A stretch of 64,000 nucleotides of DNA, taken from CAZTZL01 sp964617625. GTDB lineage: Bacteria; Zhuqueibacterota; QNDG01; DSAB01. The notes under the pieces are model-generated. The model was given only the letters and a program-made list of their open reading frames with translations, did no database searches and was not told the origin of the DNA. Positions within the stretch are counted from its first letter, which is position 1; every line of letters begins with the position of its first letter. A program made the translations under genes and the position numbers. Location: the NCBI GenBank assembly GCA_964617625.1, contig CAZTZL010000006.1, forward strand, positions 3,709-67,708. The letters run 5' to 3'. Shown one piece after another: positions 46,366-54,481 of the stretch.

Positions 46366-46381
46366 TGGCATTGCGTTTGCT
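46366..46381 (+). promoter_or_regulatory. Sigma-54 (-24/-12) promoter of the first amt-PII operon
   Basis: TGGCAT-N5-TTGCT. The GG and GC dinucleotides have the canonical 10-base separation. It lies 368 bases before the amt start. Confidence 0.65.
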
Positions 46382-46537
46382 CATAGCATAGCTATCGTAA
46401 AACTAAATTTGATTTTTAGCCTGAACCCTTTACTCGGGCAAGGGATTAACTATGTCGAAGATTGTTCATCAATGTTTTTAGCCCGCCTTGTCGGAAGGAG
46501 AATTTAATTTTTCACCCTTTGGGGTCATATTATAATA

Positions 46538-46638
46538 TTGACAATTTGACCTTGTTGTTTATAGTGGGAGAGGTCATTTGTCATGCCGTTCTGCCTGCCA
46601 AAAGGGAATTGGTCATTCCTTGTCTGTGTTCGGCATGA
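46538..46638 (+). promoter_or_regulatory. Second promoter and structured leader of the first amt gene
   Basis: TTGACA (46538-46543), 16-base spacer, TATAGT (46560-46565). Downstream, TCATGCCG (46581-46588) and CGGCATGA (46631-46638) form a perfect inverted repeat enclosing a smaller imperfect one. A basal promoter plus leader structure is possible. Confidence 0.5.
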
Positions 46639-46748
46639 AGAATTTTGGCTTGGAAGTTTCTTGATAGTTTTGGCAGGGTCATGCTCTGTATAGAGGTTTT
46701 TATCGCTAACTTGTATTACTGGATTTCCAAAAAATAAGGAGGAGAAAA

Positions 46749-47975
46749 ATGATTAATGCAGGCGATACCACATGGGTCCTAATATCATCGGCATTGGTAT
46801 TACTAATGACACCGGCCTTGGCTTTTTTCTACGGCGGCATAGTAAGGAAAAAGAATATTCTTAGTATTCTGATGCAGTGCTTCGTCGCTCTTTGCGTATT
46901 GCTTATCCACTGGATATTGTTTGGGTACAGCCTTTGTTTTACGCCCGGCAACGGTTTTTGGGGCGGTTTAAGATGGTTTGCCTTGAACGGCGTAGGGCTT
47001 ACGCCATATTCCGACTATGGTGCTACCATTCCACACCAAGCGTTCATGATATTTCAGGCGATGTTTGCGGTCATAACGCCGGCGTTGATTATCGGTGCCT
47101 TTGCCGAACGAATGAAGTTTTCAGCTTATCTTATATTTATACTTTTATGGGCGACATTTGTCTACGATCCGTTATGCCACTGGGTATGGGGCGTAGGAGG
47201 ATGGCTCAGAGAGTTGGGTGTACTCGACTTTGCCGGCGGTATCGTCGTGCATGCAAGCGCTGGTTTCGCTGCTCTTCTTGCAGCGCTGGTAATTGGGAAA
47301 CGTAAAAATCTTAAACATACGCCTGCTCCACATAACCTTCCTTTTGTAGTGCTGGGTACAGGGTTGCTTTGGTTTGGCTGGTTAGGCTTTAATGCCGGGA
47401 GTGCGTTAGCGGCAAATGGTCTTGCCGTAAGCACTTTCGTCGTAACCAACGCTGCTGCCGCGTCTGCGGGTTTTACGTGGGCTATTCTCGAGTGGCTCCG
47501 TAACGGTAAACCCACAGTGTTCGGTATTGCTACAGGCATTGTTGCCGGATTAGCAACGATTACTCCAGCGTCCGGGTTCGTTACTCCTGGCTCGGCGTTG
47601 ATTATTGGAATGTCCGGTAGTATCTTATGTTTTATTGCGGTCGCGGTAATGAAGCCGAGGTTTGGCTATGATGATTCTCTGGATGTATTCGGTGTTCACG
47701 GGATTGGCGGTGTCTTTGGTACGCTTGCTGTGGGATTGTTCGCGTCTCAGGCAGTCAACGCTTCCGGTGCAAACGGACTTTTTTTCGGCAATGCGAAACA
47801 GTTTCTTATTCAGCTTATCGGAGTAGCTGTTGCGGTTATCTATACATTTATCGTCACGTTCATTATTTATAAGTTTGTGGATATATTTTTCGGGATGCGC
47901 GTGAAAGAAGAAGACGAAATCATCGGGTTGGACTTAAGCCAGCATCATGAACGAGCATATACTATGTTAGAATAG
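46749..47975 (+). CDS. amt: Ammonium transporter (Amt), first copy
   Basis: 408 residues, 11 transmembrane segments, no cleaved signal peptide. The twin pore histidines are visible in VVHASAG (about 168) and FGVHGIGG (about 318). The FYGGIVRKKN and GAFAERMKF signatures are typical of Amt. The protein carries ammonium across the inner membrane and is blocked by PII. An AAGGAGGAG site precedes the ATG. The PII gene follows 8 bases after the stop, the classic amtB-glnK linkage. A sigma-54 promoter upstream points to induction under nitrogen limitation. Confidence 0.96.
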   Translation: MINAGDTTWVLISSALVLLMTPALAFFYGGIVRKKNILSILMQCFVALCVLLIHWILFGYSLCFTPGNGFWGGLRWFALNGVGLTPYSDYGATIPHQAFMIFQAMFAVITPALIIGAFAERMKFSAYLIFILLWATFVYDPLCHWVWGVGGWLRELGVLDFAGGIVVHASAGFAALLAALVIGKRKNLKHTPAPHNLPFVVLGTGLLWFGWLGFNAGSALAANGLAVSTFVVTNAAAASAGFTWAILEWLRNGKPTVFGIATGIVAGLATITPASGFVTPGSALIIGMSGSILCFIAVAVMKPRFGYDDSLDVFGVHGIGGVFGTLAVGLFASQAVNASGANGLFFGNAKQFLIQLIGVAVAVIYTFIVTFIIYKFVDIFFGMRVKEEDEIIGLDLSQHHERAYTMLE

Positions 47976-47983
47976 GAGGAATT

Positions 47984-48325
47984 ATGAAACTTATCATTGC
48001 CATTATCCAACCGCATAAATTGGAAGAAGTGAAAGAAGAGTTGTACAAGGCAGAAGTGAATTTACTTACTGTAAGTGAAGTGTTGGGGCACGGCCGGCAA
48101 AAAGGTGTAGCCGAGATATACCGCGGTGCTAAAGAAACAGGTAATTTGTTACGAAAAATACGCCTTGAGATCGCCGTCAACGACAACTTTGTCAGTCCCA
48201 CCATACAGGCGATTGTGAAAGGTGCCAGGACGGGCGAGACTGGGGATGGGAAGATTTTCGTTTTGCCGCTTGAAGAATGTCATCGTATTCGAACCGGGGA
48301 AAAGGGTTCTGTTGCGATTGGTTAA
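47984..48325 (+). CDS. PII nitrogen regulatory protein, first copy
   Basis: 113 residues, full PII length. The T-loop reads EIYRGAKETGNLLRK: the tyrosine that GlnD uridylylates (Tyr51) is replaced by Glu. GRQKG, the B-loop TGETGDGKIFV and the C-loop IRTGEKG are intact, so nucleotide and 2-oxoglutarate binding are probably kept. It should bind and block the adjacent Amt. It is followed by a terminator. GlnK-type by context; symbol left open because two PII paralogues are present. Confidence 0.94.
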   Translation: MKLIIAIIQPHKLEEVKEELYKAEVNLLTVSEVLGHGRQKGVAEIYRGAKETGNLLRKIRLEIAVNDNFVSPTIQAIVKGARTGETGDGKIFVLPLEECHRIRTGEKGSVAIG

Positions 48326-48530
48326 TTGTTGGTTGTGGTGATTTTATTTTGGAATTTGCGATACGATAAATGATTGTTGTTTATGTGAAAAACTGAACGC
48401 TATTTTAAAATTAAAGAAAAGATTGATGAATGCTTATGTTAGATAATAATTGAAGTCGTTGAATTTTTTTTGTCTTAGTGGAATGAGATCTTTATTTCTC
48501 GCCTTTTAAGACGATCAATAATAATTGATA

Positions 48531-48558
48531 CCCCGCTGTTAAAGGCGGGGTTTTTCTT
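48531..48558 (+). terminator. Rho-independent terminator after the first amt-PII operon
   Basis: CCCCGC (48531-48536) pairs with GCGGGG (48545-48550), followed by TTTTTCTTT. Confidence 0.85.
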
Positions 48559-48887
48559 TGGAGGCAAAGAAGGAGAGTATTTCGGTACATAACTTAAAAA
48601 GTATACAAACCTATCTGCGATTTCACAATTTTAACTTCACTTATAGAAAAGACTGCAATCATTGTATTGATACATACTTGTTGGGATACGTTCCTAACAC
48701 TACAATATTGTAGTATGATGTTTGCCATATCCACATTGAGAACTATTCTCAAGTTACAGTAAAATAATGTCTTATAAATTTGATTTTAATTGTGGCACTG
48801 CATTTGCTTGCCGTGAATTCATAAAAATGGATAAAGTTTTTTGTCGGTAATTGTGTTATCGCTTATATAAAAGAAAGGAGTTGTATT
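48559..48887 (+). other. Regulatory region of the second PII-amt operon
   Basis: No gene seen. It contains the sigma-54 promoter listed separately and is otherwise AT-rich; upstream activator sites would be expected here but I cannot identify them. Confidence 0.5.
48793..48808 (+). promoter_or_regulatory. Sigma-54 (-24/-12) promoter of the second PII-amt operon
   Basis: TGGCAC-N5-TTGCT, a consensus match, 80 bases before the PII start. It is nearly identical to the motif at 46366-46381. Confidence 0.8.
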
Positions 48888-49229
48888 ATGAAGTTAATTA
48901 TCGCTTATATTCAGCCGGAACGGTTGAATGCGGTTAAGCAAGCTCTTTATGCGAGGGAGGTATACAAAATTTCTGTGACCAATGCACTGGGCTGCGGCCA
49001 ACAGAAAGGGTATCACGAAACTTATCGCGGTGCGGATATAGAAGTCAATCTTCTTAAAAAAATCCGTCTTGAAATTGCGGTGAATAATGATTTTGTCAAG
49101 CCGACTGTTGAAGGGATTATTGAAGGAGCCCAAACGGGGAAAATCGGGGATGGCAAGATTTTTATTCAGTCTCTTGAGGAATGTATTCGAATTCGTACAG
49201 AAGAAACAGGCCATGAAGCGATTGGTTAA
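48888..49229 (+). CDS. PII nitrogen regulatory protein, second copy
   Basis: 113 residues. The T-loop reads ETYRGADIEVNLLKK, with Ile at the usual Tyr51 position. The B-loop TGKIGDGKIFI and the C-terminal IRTEETGHEAIG are present. About two thirds identical by eye to the first copy. AAAGGAG precedes the ATG. It is followed 29 bases later by the second amt gene, the reverse gene order of the first operon. Sigma-54 control is likely. Confidence 0.94.
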   Translation: MKLIIAYIQPERLNAVKQALYAREVYKISVTNALGCGQQKGYHETYRGADIEVNLLKKIRLEIAVNNDFVKPTVEGIIEGAQTGKIGDGKIFIQSLEECIRIRTEETGHEAIG

Positions 49230-49258
49230 CTTAAACATAACACGATTGGAGGTGACTC

Positions 49259-50611
49259 ATGCGTTTCGACAGAAAAAAATTGTATCTTTTATTGACTATG
49301 GCCATTTTATTTATCGCTAGTCCGATTTTGGCACAGGAAGGAACAGACACAGCTATAAACATTTCGGCTCTGGAAACTCTTCAGGACAATATTAATATTG
49401 TCTGGACTTGTGTGGCTGCTTTTCTGGTCTTTTTTATGCAGGCTGGATTCGCTTTGGTAGAGAGTGGATTTACTCGTGCCAAGAATACTGTAAACATCAT
49501 GATGAAAAATCTCATGGATTTTTCAATCGGTTCAGTTGTTTTCTTTTTACTCGGATTCGGTCTGATGTTTGGCGTGACAAATGGATTCTTTGGAACGACT
49601 CAATTTGCTCTTGCCGGCAGTGATGTAGCAGGTAAGGACTGGAACTGGACTTTCCTGATTTTCCAGACAGTTTTTGCCGCAACAGCTGCAACGATTGTTT
49701 CGGGTGCTATGGCCGAACGGACCAAGTTTTCCGGTTATCTGATTTATAGTGTTTTTATCAGCGTTTTTATCTATCCGATTTTCGGATCATGGGCGTGGGG
49801 TTCCCTGCTTGAGGGAAGCGGTTGGCTGGAGAATTTGGGTTTCACCGATTTTGCCGGATCCACAGTTGTGCATTCAATAGGCGGCTGGCTGGCTCTGGCC
49901 GGAGCCGTCGTACTCGGTCCGCGTATCGGAAAATATAGTCCGGACAAAAAGGCGCGGGCCATTCCCGGTCATAACATTGCACTTGCGGCATTGGGTGTCT
50001 TTATACTCTGGTTTGGCTGGTTCGGATTTAATCCGGGTTCCACGACATTTGGCGATGGCGATATCGGACGTATTGCGGTAACGACCAATCTCTCGGCCGC
50101 GGCCGGTGCGATTTCGGCTATGTTTACTTCCTGGATCATCAGCAAGAAACCGGATGGTTCAATGATGCTTAATGGTGCGCTTGCCGGTTTGGTTGCCATT
50201 ACGGCTGGTTGCGCTTCTATCTCTCCGGTTAATTCGATCTTTATCGGACTAATTGCCGGAATTCTTGTGGTACTGAGTGTATTTTTTATCGACAATGTTT
50301 TGAAGGTTGACGATCCTGTTGGTGCGGTGAGTGTTCATGCAGTAAATGGTGCCTGGGGGACACTCGCGGTTGGTTTGTTCGCAACGGATGGCGGCCTCTT
50401 TTCCGGCGGCGGTATCAAACTGCTTGGGGTACAGGCCCTTGGTGTTATCACTGCTTTTGCCTGGGCCTTCGGACTTGGTATGATTCTATTCTCCGTGATT
50501 AAAAAGACGATCGGACTCCGCGTTTCCGAGGAAGAGGAACTCCGTGGCCTCGATATTGGTGAGCATGGCATGGAAGCCTACAGCGGGTTTCAGATTTTCA
50601 CCACACAGTAA
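49259..50611 (+). CDS. amt: Ammonium transporter (Amt), second copy with a signal peptide
   Basis: 450 residues. Unlike the first copy, it has an N-terminal signal peptide (LLLTMAILFIASPILAQ) and a short periplasmic extension before TM1, like E. coli AmtB. Pore histidines are in VVHSIGGW and SVHAVNGAWG; FALVESGFTRAKN and GAMAERTKF are family signatures. GGAGG lies 6 bases before the ATG. It is co-transcribed with the second PII and is the likely target of that protein. The spacing to the downstream TorF porin gene is 107 bases and includes a degenerate 7-base repeat. Confidence 0.96.
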   Translation: MRFDRKKLYLLLTMAILFIASPILAQEGTDTAINISALETLQDNINIVWTCVAAFLVFFMQAGFALVESGFTRAKNTVNIMMKNLMDFSIGSVVFFLLGFGLMFGVTNGFFGTTQFALAGSDVAGKDWNWTFLIFQTVFAATAATIVSGAMAERTKFSGYLIYSVFISVFIYPIFGSWAWGSLLEGSGWLENLGFTDFAGSTVVHSIGGWLALAGAVVLGPRIGKYSPDKKARAIPGHNIALAALGVFILWFGWFGFNPGSTTFGDGDIGRIAVTTNLSAAAGAISAMFTSWIISKKPDGSMMLNGALAGLVAITAGCASISPVNSIFIGLIAGILVVLSVFFIDNVLKVDDPVGAVSVHAVNGAWGTLAVGLFATDGGLFSGGGIKLLGVQALGVITAFAWAFGLGMILFSVIKKTIGLRVSEEEELRGLDIGEHGMEAYSGFQIFTTQ

Positions 50612-50612
50612 T

Positions 50613-50655
50613 AAACAGGAAAACTGGAAACAGGAAACCGGAGACTGGAGCCGGG
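50613..50655. repeat. Degenerate 7-base tandem repeat
   Basis: About six units of (A/G)(A/G)A(C/A)(A/T/C)GG (AAACAGG, AAACTGG, AAACCGG, AGACTGG) between amt and the porin gene. A similar purine-rich GGGAACAGG...GGAGACGGGAG stretch occurs at 55190-55222. Confidence 0.5.
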
Positions 50656-50718
50656 AAATAAAAATTTAACAAACAAAATCTGTATAAAAATATATGAATT
50701 TGAATAAGGAGATAAACC

Positions 50719-51360
50719 ATGAAAAAGAAAATGGCAATTATGACTTTAGGTTTGATACTTTTGGTTTCAGCAGCCTCATATGCCGGTTTCGGACTAGGTG
50801 CGGATGTTTACAGCCGTTATGTCTGGCGCGGTACGGATTTTGGGAATTCAGTCAGCGTGCAGCCTTCACTCAACTATACTATCAGCGGTCTTGAAATAGG
50901 GGCATGGGCATCGTATCCGATTACATCGGACCTGACCTCTTTGGGGGCGAATGAGAATGATCTTTACATGACGTATTCCATTGGTAATCTCGGCCTGACA
51001 GTGACGGATTATTATTTCCCCGAAGCCGGCAATGTTTTCAATTACACCAGTGCAGATGCAATCCATTTCCTGGAGGGCAGCGTTTCCTATTCTCTGGGTC
51101 CAGTCGGACTGCTTGCCGGTTATTTCTTTTCCGGTGACGAGGATCATTCCGCCTATGCTGAGATCAATTACGGCTTTTATGAAAAAGAAGGTGTCAGCGC
51201 CAGTCTGATGGTCGGTGCCGGAAACGGTATGTACGTTGTTGAAGACGATTTTAATGTGGTCAATGTCGGGCTGTTTGTTTCCAGGGGGGCGATGTCTGTT
51301 GCATATATCATCAATCCGGATGCGGAAGCCAATTTTCTGGTATTCGGATACAATTTTTAA
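50719..51360 (+). CDS. TorF-family putative outer-membrane porin
   Basis: 213 residues with a signal peptide (MKKKMAIMTLGLILLVSAASYA). It starts its mature part with GFGLGADVYSRYVWRGTDFG, the signature of the Gcw_chp/TorF family, and ends in a barrel-type C-terminal Phe (FLVFGYNF). The family is often found beside amt-PII genes and is thought to form a small outer-membrane pore, perhaps for ammonium or amines. AAGGAG precedes the ATG. A strong terminator follows. Confidence 0.85.
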   Translation: MKKKMAIMTLGLILLVSAASYAGFGLGADVYSRYVWRGTDFGNSVSVQPSLNYTISGLEIGAWASYPITSDLTSLGANENDLYMTYSIGNLGLTVTDYYFPEAGNVFNYTSADAIHFLEGSVSYSLGPVGLLAGYFFSGDEDHSAYAEINYGFYEKEGVSASLMVGAGNGMYVVEDDFNVVNVGLFVSRGAMSVAYIINPDAEANFLVFGYNF

Positions 51361-51426
51361 ATATTGGTTAATTTGGATATTCATCATTAATGTACTCACC
51401 CATAATCACTTTTCTCCTCCTGAAGG

Positions 51427-51458
51427 TCCCGCCTGTCATATGAAGGCGGGATCTTTTA
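51427..51458 (+). terminator. Rho-independent terminator after the TorF-like gene
   Basis: TCCCGCCT (51427-51434) and AGGCGGGA (51444-51451) with a 9-base loop, then TCTTTT. Confidence 0.87.
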
Positions 51459-51589
51459 TGTTTTCCGGACTTTATTTTGGGCTTTTTTTTATATTAAGCC
51501 TCAGAATGTTCCAGTTTGGTAAAAATGCCTTGATTATACCTGCTTTTTTTTGTAAATTTTTAAACTAATTTTTTTATTTTAAAGGATTT

Positions 51590-51622
51590 CCCGTCAATTG
51601 AAGGGTGGCGGGTTCTTTTTTA
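51590..51622 (+). terminator. Possible terminator or hairpin before the HNH gene
   Basis: CCCGTC (51590-51595) pairs with GGCGGG (51607-51612), including one G-U pair, followed by TTCTTTTTT. The HNH gene starts 22 bases later, so it could also be an attenuator. Confidence 0.5.
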
Positions 51623-51643
51623 AATCCTTTTGTGGATTTTTGT

Positions 51644-52147
51644 ATGCTGGATAACCGAGTTCTGGTGCTGAATCAGAATTACGAGCCGATGAGTGTCTGC
51701 AGTGCGCGACGTGCAATCGTACTGCTCTATCTCGATAAGGCGGAAATGGTTGAGCGGAATCATGAAATGATCCATTCGATGAGTGCTGCCATGCCGCTTC
51801 CAAGCATCGTGCGGCTTAGCCGTCTGATTCATGTCCCCAGGAAACGGATTCAGCTGAACCGGAAGAATATTATCAAACGCGACGGCCATCAATGCCAGTA
51901 CTGCGGCAAAGTGGACGGATCTGTCACCGTGGATCATGTTATTCCACGGGACAGAGGCGGCGGAGATTCATGGGAGAATCTGGTTTGCGCATGTGTCAGA
52001 TGCAACACAAAGAAAAAGAACAGGACGCCAAGAGAAGCAAATATGAAGTTGCTCCGGATACCGAGGAAACCCGGATATCTATTTTTTATTCAGCGGTTTG
52101 TTGGAATTCCCGATGACCGATGGAAGCCCTATCTCTTTATGACATGA
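51644..52147 (+). CDS. HNH endonuclease family protein
   Basis: 167 residues from the ATG at 51644; an upstream GTG (51605) lies within the hairpin and is unlikely. MLDNRVLVLNQNYEPMSVCSA is the typical opening of this widespread single-copy HNH family. The zinc-binding/HNH core is CQYCG...VDHVIPRDRGGGDSWENLV...CVRCNTKK. It is not part of a transposon or restriction cassette here, sitting directly before trpS with 24 bases between. The cellular role of the family is not established; DNA repair or processing is often assumed. Confidence 0.9.
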   Translation: MLDNRVLVLNQNYEPMSVCSARRAIVLLYLDKAEMVERNHEMIHSMSAAMPLPSIVRLSRLIHVPRKRIQLNRKNIIKRDGHQCQYCGKVDGSVTVDHVIPRDRGGGDSWENLVCACVRCNTKKKNRTPREANMKLLRIPRKPGYLFFIQRFVGIPDDRWKPYLFMT

Positions 52148-52171
52148 GGAAACACTGAGGATGGAATCTGT

Positions 52172-53152
52172 ATGAAGAAACGAATTTTGAGCGGCATGCG
52201 GCCGACCGGAAAACTGCATCTGGGAAATTATGTGGGTGCCCTGGAAAACTGGATCCGTCTGCAAAACGAATACGAAAGCTACCACATGGTGGCCGACTGG
52301 CACATGCTGACTACCGATCTGGAACATACTGCGGAGATCAGAAAGAACAGCATCGAAGTGGTGATCGACTGGATCAGTGCCGGGCTCGATCCTGAAAAGA
52401 GTCCCCTTTTTATTCAATCTCATGTGAAAGAGCATGCCGAACTCCATTTGCTCTTTTCGATGATGGTAACAATTCCCCGGTTGCAGCGTAATCCGACGAT
52501 TAAGGAGCAGGCCAAAGATCTGGGGATTGAAACAAATATGTCCTATGGCCTTCTCGGTTATCCCATTCTTCAGGCGGCGGATATTCTGGTCTATAAAGCC
52601 GATGCCGTACCTGTAGGGGAAGATCAGGCTCCGCATGTGGAAATTACGCGGGAAATCGCCCGGCGATTTAATGCTCTCTACGGAGAGGTTTTTCCGGAGC
52701 CGAAAACATTGCTCACCAAATTTGCCCGGCTGCCCGGTCTGGAAGGGCGGAAGATGAGCAAATCCCTGGATAATGCGATCTATCTTTCGGATGCCCCAGA
52801 AGAGATTATGAGAAAAATGATGAAGGCGTACACGGACCCGAAGAAAATACGGAAAGACGATCCCGGCAATCCGGATGGATGCGTGGTTTTCGCCTATCAG
52901 GAAAAGTTTGCGCCTGAAAACATTAAACAGGTTAGAAAAGACTGTCAGGGGGGCAGACTGGGATGTGTCGCCCACAAAAAAGAATTTGCGCAAACACTGG
53001 CCGATTGGTTGAAACCGCTCAGGGAAAAACGCGCCTATTATGAATCGCATCAGGATGAGATCAAGAAAATTATTGCCGAAGGGGACGAAAAAGCCAGAAA
53101 AGTGGCTTGTGCAACGATGAATGAAGTCAGAGAGGCCATGTCATTGGGGTAA
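52172..53152 (+). CDS. trpS: Tryptophan-tRNA ligase
   Basis: 326 residues, class I synthetase of normal bacterial length. HIGH-type motif is TGKLHLGNYVGAL (near residue 12-24), KMSKS is at about 195-199 (LEGRKMSKSLDNAI), and the tryptophan pocket segment GEDQAPHVEITREIA is present. It charges tRNA-Trp in the cytoplasm. Its stop overlaps the probable start region of scpA, so the two are translationally coupled. Confidence 0.97.
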   Translation: MKKRILSGMRPTGKLHLGNYVGALENWIRLQNEYESYHMVADWHMLTTDLEHTAEIRKNSIEVVIDWISAGLDPEKSPLFIQSHVKEHAELHLLFSMMVTIPRLQRNPTIKEQAKDLGIETNMSYGLLGYPILQAADILVYKADAVPVGEDQAPHVEITREIARRFNALYGEVFPEPKTLLTKFARLPGLEGRKMSKSLDNAIYLSDAPEEIMRKMMKAYTDPKKIRKDDPGNPDGCVVFAYQEKFAPENIKQVRKDCQGGRLGCVAHKKEFAQTLADWLKPLREKRAYYESHQDEIKKIIAEGDEKARKVACATMNEVREAMSLG

Positions 53153-53901
53153 CTGTTCAGACAGAAGATCTTGAAGTAAAAGAGGGATACCGTGTCCAGC
53201 TTCCTAATTTTGAAGGCCCGCTGGATCTTCTTCTTTTTCTCATAAAAAAGGAAGAGATCAATATCTATGATATTCCTATTGCAGCCATTACCCGGCAGTA
53301 TATGGAATATATCGAACTGATGCAGGAACTGGATCTTGAAATTGCCGGAGAATTCATTCTCATGGCAGCCACATTGATCCGCATCAAAGCCAAGATGCTT
53401 TTACCGAAAGAAGCTGTCGAAGAAGACGCGGAGGAAGAGGATCCCAGGGCCGAACTGGTCAGGCAGCTTTTGGAGTACAAGCGTTTCAAGGAAGTGGCTG
53501 AATCCTTTATCGAAATCGAAGAGAAGCAAAGGCGGATTTTTCCACGGGTTTATTTTAAATGGGCCAAAAAATATGAGGAAGAAGATACAGAAGAAGAAGT
53601 ATTAAAAGACATTTCGATTTTCGATCTTCTGACGGCATTCAAATCCGTTTTGGAGAATATACCGAAAGAATCCCTGCACCAGGTGGGGGGAATCGGAGTG
53701 ACGATTGAAGATCAGATTACGAATGTTCTCAAACTTTTGGAGGAGAATGAGCGGCTGATTTTCAGCGATCTCATGAAAAAATATCAGGAACGTGTCACAA
53801 TTGTGGTCACATTTGTCGCCATCCTGGAACTGATTCGAACACATAAAATAGTGATACAGCAAGCGTCACTGTTTGGTGAAATCTATATATGCAGGAGATA
53901 A
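53143..53901 (+). CDS. scpA: Segregation and condensation protein A, with a non-canonical start
   Basis: The conserved ScpA N-terminus (YRVQLPNFEGPLDLLLFLI) begins about 50 codons before the first in-frame ATG (53302). Between the upstream in-frame stop (53122-53124) and that ATG there is no ATG, GTG or TTG. ATT at 53143 lies 7 bases after AGAGAGG (53129-53135) and gives 252 residues, the usual ScpA length, so I take it as the start. ATT starts are rare (infC is the known case). The protein is the kleisin that links SMC and ScpB in chromosome condensation; the C-terminal winged helix is present. A sequencing indel is the main alternative. Confidence 0.88.
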   Translation: MGVTVQTEDLEVKEGYRVQLPNFEGPLDLLLFLIKKEEINIYDIPIAAITRQYMEYIELMQELDLEIAGEFILMAATLIRIKAKMLLPKEAVEEDAEEEDPRAELVRQLLEYKRFKEVAESFIEIEEKQRRIFPRVYFKWAKKYEEEDTEEEVLKDISIFDLLTAFKSVLENIPKESLHQVGGIGVTIEDQITNVLKLLEENERLIFSDLMKKYQERVTIVVTFVAILELIRTHKIVIQQASLFGEIYICRR

Positions 53902-53908
53902 ACCGACT

Positions 53909-54481
53909 TTGGGGAGGGTAGATGCCGATTTTCTGAAACAGGTTATAGAAGCAATCATTTTTGCTTCTGATGAACCTATTTCTGTTAAACAGATTAATTC
54001 TCTGGTGGAAGAGGCCACGCCTTCTCAAGTCGAAAAGATCATTCAGAATCTGAATCTGGAATATACACAGACAAACAGAGCGTTTCATATTGTCAAAATC
54101 GCCGGCGGCTACCAGCTTGTCAGCAGGGATTCGTTCTCTCCCTGGATTCAAAAGCTCTTTCAGGGAAGAAGAAAATCCAGATTATCGCAGGCTGCACTCG
54201 AAACACTTTCCGTGATTGTTTTTAAACAACCGGTTTCCAAAACCGAGGTTTCGGCGATCCGCGGTGTCAATTGCGACGGTGTCATTAAAACGCTGTTAGA
54301 AAGAAGACTGATTTCCATTTCAGGCCGGTCCGATGGGCCGGGAAGGCCCTTGATCTATAAAACGACGAACGAATTTTTACGGTATTTCGGTGTGAACGAT
54401 ATTTCCGATCTTCCCAGGCCGAGGGAAATGGAAGAGATTCTGAAGGAGGAGGGGAATCTCCCGGAAAGTCCAGCTGAATAG
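53909..54481 (+). CDS. scpB: Segregation and condensation protein B
   Basis: 190 residues from the TTG at 53909, which follows AGGAG by 11 bases; TTG 53873 or GTG 53876, inside the end of scpA, are alternatives giving about 200 residues. Two winged-helix domains: FLKQVIEAIIFASDEPIS at the start, and QAALETLSVIVFKQPVSKTEVSAIRGVN in the second. It binds ScpA and SMC. Overlapping or near-touching scpA and overlapping the rluB-like gene, it is in the middle of a tightly packed operon. Confidence 0.93.
   Translation: MGRVDADFLKQVIEAIIFASDEPISVKQINSLVEEATPSQVEKIIQNLNLEYTQTNRAFHIVKIAGGYQLVSRDSFSPWIQKLFQGRRKSRLSQAALETLSVIVFKQPVSKTEVSAIRGVNCDGVIKTLLERRLISISGRSDGPGRPLIYKTTNEFLRYFGVNDISDLPRPREMEEILKEEGNLPESPAE

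Noticed and set aside
45895..46748. Possible tRNA or small gene in the 850-base divergent region (GGTTCGAATTCC-like word at about 45920)
   Set aside because: No cloverleaf can be drawn around the T-loop-like word and no frame looks coding.
50613..50655. CRISPR-like short repeats between amt and the porin gene
   Set aside because: The unit is 7 bases, degenerate and without spacers.
52079..53050. Long minus-strand frame of 323 codons opposite trpS
   Set aside because: It is antisense to a clear trpS gene and shows no family features; long antisense frames arise from codon bias.
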